From Himantopus leucocephalus (lineage: Eukaryota > Chordata > Aves > Charadriiformes > Recurvirostridae), in the NCBI GenBank assembly GCA_003993805.1, contig RSEF01000017.1, positions 6,264,502-6,328,501 of the forward strand: a stretch of 64,000 nt of DNA, given 5' to 3'. Position numbers and translations under genes: made by a program. The notes beneath the pieces are model-generated. The model made no database searches. It had not been told where the DNA came from and saw nothing but the letters and a program-made list of their open reading frames with translations. Each line of letters starts with the position of its first letter. Within the stretch, counting starts at the first letter, position 1. Below are positions 38,460 to 64,000 of this stretch, one piece after another.

Positions 38460-41400
38460 CAAGAATGAGAAAATATTATGTTTATTAGAAGACAACACTG
38501 TGGTACATCAAGCTATAACGAGATTCCTGACAGATGACAATTATTTAAAAAATAATAGAAACAGAACCACCACACTGGCCAGATTTAACAAACCTTAACA
38601 CAAAACAAAAATTTCTATGCAAGTGCAACCAGATGCTGAGTAACCAAAAACACTTATCAACATAAGAGGGACTGAGTAGTTACCAAAACAACAGCTAAGT
38701 TAAGCAGAATAACAGCCTATAAAACCATTTATATTTATACATATATAAAAGGATAAAAACAATTCAAATTCAAGTAACTTTAGTTTTTAAGTTATGTTAT
38801 ATACAATTTCTTTTATACCAGGAGAACTAAGGGCAAGTATTTACTGAAAGGATTTAAAAAAGCCACAGTCCAGTTTATAATTACTGTTTCCTAAATAATT
38901 TGGCAAGCATTAAATAATCAGATATATCCTAGATAAAAAGTGCATCAGCATGGTTAACTTTTACCTATTTATTTACATAAGTCAAGGCTCTGCATAACGG
39001 TTACAGCCAACAAACAGCAGAGCTGCAGCACTCGGAATCACAGAGCTGTCTGTAAGGATTTATGTATATAATCGGAGGTGAGGAGGAACAGCCCCGCAGT
39101 GGCAAAGGAGCTGAAATGCTAGTCAGCCCATGGCTCCAAGATTTTTTTTATCAGGAAGTTTAACTTCACAAAACAGCCTCTATAACTGCATGGCACCCAA
39201 AGAGCCACTCTTTCTGGTGGAAGTGAAGTGGGTGGCACCCATTTTTGTTGGGTGCAGCGGAGAGTTTATATAAAGCTGGTTATTTCATGCAAATCCTTTT
39301 GTGTATCACCCTATTTCACAACATCCCTCAGTGAAAGACAGTTTTGTTCCCAAGAAGATTCTGAGGTACCATATCCAGTAACACAGTGTGGTCAGCCTCG
39401 AGCAAAAAGGCCCAACTAATTCCTGCATTCAACAGTTGTCAGCACCAGGTACCCGACAGGGACAGAAAAGCCCTGCAAGAAGCTACACCCAGGTGTGCAC
39501 AGAGGTGTTTTCTTCCTCATCCCCTGCAGTCAGAGGTTGGCGTAAGCCCCAAAACATGAGTTTACATCCAACAGATCCAATTCTTACTCTGCATGGTTTT
39601 TAGCATTTTTAATAGTTTCCTGCACGCATCACGAGACTGAACTGTGTTGGCTCTCATTTGTATTAGGAAGGACAATAACGCTGTTTACAACTAGATTCAC
39701 ACAGTCGGGCCAGTACTTTCACTGGCAGTGATGCACATTTAAATTTCAGGAGGTGAACTTATACTTGCATCAGCTGAGTGATCGGTACCTAACAGAGTCT
39801 TTCATTGCTGGAGATATGACATGTGCATTCATCTCTTCTAAAGAAAACCTTCTGAAACAGAGCTCTTAAAACAACCGTAGCAGCAAACCAGCAGAATAAA
39901 AGGTGCACAGGCCTATGCAAACCTACTCAGAGATTTTCTGAAGTGATTTGTACACATCTGGAAAAAAAAAAAAAGGCAGAACAAGATAGACATTACTGTT
40001 CTTTTTTTGTGATAGGGTTTGCTAACACCCTCTGACCGGAGGTACCATTGTAAACTTCACAAACAGCCCTCACACCGGTGTTTACAGGAGCGTGCTTGGC
40101 TCCCATGAAGACTACGATCAGGAGGGCGACTGCAGCACACGACTTACCTGTCCTATTCGTCTCAGGTTCGGCAACAGAGCCCTGACAACACAGGCTTCAG
40201 CTGCCTGAAAAAGCTCACCAGCTGCCAAGCGGCTTTTCACAAAGCATTTAGCGGTTGCATTTCTGAGGCAGAGCTGCCTCTGGCTCACGGCACCGGCACA
40301 GCTGAGTCAGGCAGGTACGCCGCACCCAGCACTGATTCTGCTGGCTGGAAGAGTCCCAGATGTACTCAGAGCTGGTGTGAATGCTCCCACCCTTCACGCA
40401 ACTAACCTTTAGAGGTCCCAGCTGCTCAAGCTTCTTTCCAAAACCAGGAAAGAGCTACTAAATTTGTAAATGCTTTAGTATTTACAGTGTCATTGTCAGG
40501 AATGTCTTAGCTTCTGTTTCAAGGATTGAATAAACTCATTTCTACTAATATATTAAAAAGCAAATGAGAAATTTGCAGCTTGCAACCAAGTTTGTCTTTT
40601 AAACAGAGCAGCACTTTCCCCAAATCTTTATACTGCTACTGTGACATTTTATGGAAAGTTCTCTTTTAGCTTTTCTTTTTAAACAGAGAATTGGGAAAAT
40701 AAAGAGGTAAATACTATAGTTTCTTTACATTAGATATTCACAGATACATTTGATTTTGTTCCTGAAGTCCAGCAAAATTAATGGAAAAACTTAAAAGGAT
40801 CTGAAAAACCTCCACTGTTGCTATAGAAGTGGCTGCAACTGTATCAGCCTTCACTCTGCTGCATTTTTACGATCATTCAGCATCATCCTATAACTTACGT
40901 AATTCCATTAACATACTAATACGATATTCTGGCTGGTATTGCAATACCCCTGCAATAGTCTCTCCAGAAGGGTAAATTAAAGAGCAGCTTTTGCTGCCTC
41001 AGTTAGCAGGACTGTGTCAGGATGTCTTGCCCCACTCAGAGGTATGTTTTGCCTCGCTTCCCACCCAACCTGCTGCTCTGCGCCTAAAGAGGTGATTTGC
41101 TGTAACGTTCCGCTGATGTGAACCATGCTGCGGATCCGAGGGCAGGAGAGCCACGCTTGTTACTTAAGACAGATTTAGATGCCACACTAGCTTAGCTGTT
41201 TCAAGCAGCCTACACTGCTGTACAACAGAATTTCCAGCAGAGTAATAATGTTGCTTTCAACTCTGGCCACACACAAAGCAGTCAAGTCTCCATAGGAGAG
41301 AACACAGGGGTAAGAGATGGGATCTCCCATTCTGTGCTTTCTGCCTTGTTCTGAGTATGAAGGACAATGTACAATCCATGTTCCTCTTTTAAAGGTTAAT

Positions 41401-42647
41401 AAAAGCCTACAGAAAGGCTGAGCTTTCTGCACTCTTTTGCATCTCAACTGACCCCGTATTTGCCAACACAAACATCAAACAACTGCATTATGGCAAAATA
41501 AAACAAGACCCCAGACTTTCATGTGCAGCAGACAAGGCGCTGCACTGTTTAATACTGAATCCAAGACAGCGAACTGATCAAGTTATAGTGTTTGTTTACA
41601 GAGACAGTCCTACTCCTCTCTTCCTGCTGTCCATGAATCCCAATGAGAATGGTCCAGTTTTCCTTTAAATTGGATGAGGCAGCTTGTTTCACACCAAGAA
41701 CTCTAAATCTGGGAAACACAACAATAATCTGAAGGATTAAGTGACCGAAAAAACCACAAATTATTTAACAGTGGTCTTCAAACACATCCTGATCTGATTT
41801 TAACTAAGATCTTTTGATTTTTCTGTGTATTGCATTACCAAGTGTTCATGGTGCTAGCATATATTCCACCCAGGATTCCTCTGTAGTACTGCTTGCTTAC
41901 ACAACACACCTAGTTGTGAGCAGTTAAAAGCAACAATGAAAATGAAGATTGCCAAGTCTAAGCTCTGAATGTCTCCGTCGATTGTGCGTGAGTGAAAGAT
42001 TAAACCATTAGCTATGGTCATCTGAAACTGCAAATACATCCAAAACCATTTTCTGAAAGGCGAGAAAGAATAGAGGATCTTTCTTAATGTTTTACTGATT
42101 TATCAAGGACCAGAGTGCTGTGTAGACAGGTTTTGGCAAGATCTTTCCTTCCCCTTCCAAACACACTAACTGAATAACGACCAGGTTTCAATCCAAAAGC
42201 TCCACAGAACGCATTAGGCTCTGAAAAGCTACTGAGACACAAAACAGCAGTCTAAATATTTCCTATATAACATTCCACTGAATCAGTCTAGGATGAAGAG
42301 CTGACGTGTGAACGTGTCTGAGATGCCACCTGGATATCTGAGGAGGGCCCACGTTATCCCAAATGGCTTTGCGTTTCCTGCACTAAGTCGGGCGTGCAAT
42401 GGCAGCAGCAGTTGGACAAGCACTCTCTAGGAAAGGATGCATTTCCCCTCTAGTTTTACAGTCTACCACACTATCCTCCTCTGATCAATAAAAAGCACGT
42501 TTTGCAGTATAGCAAGCCATATTAGTCCATGTACGAAATAATGCACTTTGTGGCACTGTACAGACATTTAAAAGGCTCTATCTGCAACACAGAGCAGTTG
42601 CAGTGTTGGATATCTCTGTGAAAGCAAATAAAGTAATAATAATAGTA
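38460..42647 (-). other. FNBP1: Probable FNBP1 3'UTR
   Basis: AT-rich sequence without exons lies between the FNBP1 stop and a minus-strand AATAAA at 38481-38486. A 3'UTR of about 4.2 kb is plausible for this gene family, but the end is inferred. No coding feature is seen. Confidence 0.5.
38481..38486 (-). terminator. FNBP1: Candidate FNBP1 poly(A) signal AATAAA
   Basis: The minus-strand AATAAA is followed, 20-45 bases downstream on that strand, by a CTTGTGAG and a nine-T run, a good U/GU-rich downstream element. A second AATAAA at 34241-34246 would give a longer 3'UTR. Confidence 0.5.
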
Positions 42648-63078
<20,431 letters not shown>

Positions 63079-64000
63079 CTGAAATGGGACAGATCCAGTA
63101 CAAGCATAAACATCTCTGTTGAGGGCTGTCAAATTGGTGACACAGAAAAACAGTACAAGGACACAAAATTCCCCTGTAAAGTCTGGTTCCCACACAGACA
63201 CCAGTCTCATTCCCGGGAACGAATGCCCTTCCAGAGCCTGGGATCAATACAAGTCTCTCTGCCTTCTGCTTCAAGATCAGTGCACTTTTCACTGACCTAT
63301 TTTCACTACCATGATGTGCTTTANNNNNNNNNNNNNNNNNNNNNNNNNNNNNNNNNNNNNNNNNNNNNNNNNNNNNNNNNNNNNNNNNNNNNNNNNNNNN
63401 NNNNNNNNNNNNNNNNNNNNNNNATGCACAGCATAGTATCCCACCAAAACTAGGCACTCTGATGTGTAAAATTTAATACTCCCAGACACTAAAATGATAA
63501 ATAGCAGTGAAGAACACAACAACCACCCCACACAGAATAAAACTTTCCAACCTATGTCAGTCAGAATGTATTACAACTGGGAACATAAATGGATACAATC
63601 CTAGCTTCATAACAGATCTCAAACAAACAATCTATGGAAATAAAGCAGGTGAGCTTTAGTCTCAAATAGTCCATCAGTCCTGGTATGAAACTCTAGCCCA
63701 TTTTGCAAAGGTATCACTGAAACCAGTCATTACTCAAAATACCAACAGATAAAAAGCAGAGGATTATCGTCTATTTAGGAAAATAAAACCCACATAACTA
63801 TCATTAAACCATAGGTCATTGCAGTTAACTAAAGATGATGCTCAGGAAGAGTAAACTCAGGTGTCCTCACTCCAACCTCTCGCCACAACCTAGCAATGTT
63901 TTCATTCCTTTTGCTTTGTTTCCAACACAAAAATCAAAATTCTGATACAAACATCTTTTAAAGTTTTTTTTCATGTCTACTGGTGAAAATGACTAAGAGA
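63079..64000 (-). other. FNBP1: FNBP1 intron reaching the right edge (contains a 100-N gap)
   Basis: No exon is recognised. The gap is at 63324-63423. The next FNBP1 exon (end of the F-BAR domain) is expected beyond base 64000. Confidence 0.6.
63324..63423. other. Assembly gap, 100 N
   Basis: Exactly 100 N inside an FNBP1 intron. Confidence 0.99.

Overview
The window is a piece of vertebrate nuclear genome, almost certainly from a bird. The genes are spliced and encode recognisable vertebrate proteins, and three CR1 non-LTR retrotransposon 3' ends (the dominant avian/reptilian repeat) are present. Introns are short, as on avian microchromosomes. I cannot name the species. The sequence is a draft assembly, with four 100-N gaps and six single-n joins.

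Four conserved protein-coding genes fill the window in the order and orientation I recall from human 9q34.11. (1) 520-3551, minus: TOR1A (torsin-1A, an ER AAA+ ATPase), exons 1-4; the last exon lies off the left edge. (2) 4984-10028, minus: the C9orf78 (TLS1-like) spliceosome-associated factor, complete in 9 coding exons, 289 aa. (3) 13722-29229, plus: USP20 deubiquitinase, complete in 23 coding exons, 911 aa, with a probable 5'UTR exon ending at 10782 and a 3'UTR to about 31.23 kb. (4) 42648-63078, minus: FNBP1 (FBP17) F-BAR protein, 8 coding exons from the post-F-BAR linker to the SH3 domain; the F-BAR exons lie off the right edge. C9orf78 and USP20 are head-to-head across one CpG island. 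TOR1A has its own CpG island just beyond the C9orf78 3' end. USP20 and FNBP1 are tail-to-tail, separated by about 7 kb with no gene I can support.

The exon models are supported by splice sites, by reading phase that closes exactly at every junction, and by recalled vertebrate protein sequence. They were worked out by eye, not by alignment.

The four genes are not an operon or a functional system. They act in ER/nuclear envelope proteostasis, splicing, deubiquitination and membrane curvature/actin respectively. I found no novel system. The observations most worth checking are: a 15-nt microexon and a neighbouring cassette exon in FNBP1, the latter followed by a CU-rich tract; an unassigned 63-codon open frame with a splice acceptor in the C9orf78 3' region, in phase with C9orf78 exon 8; an exon-like 73-nt segment with an in-frame stop in the large FNBP1 intron; a CR1 element in the USP20 3'UTR; and near-identical duplications flanking single-n joins that look like assembly artefacts.
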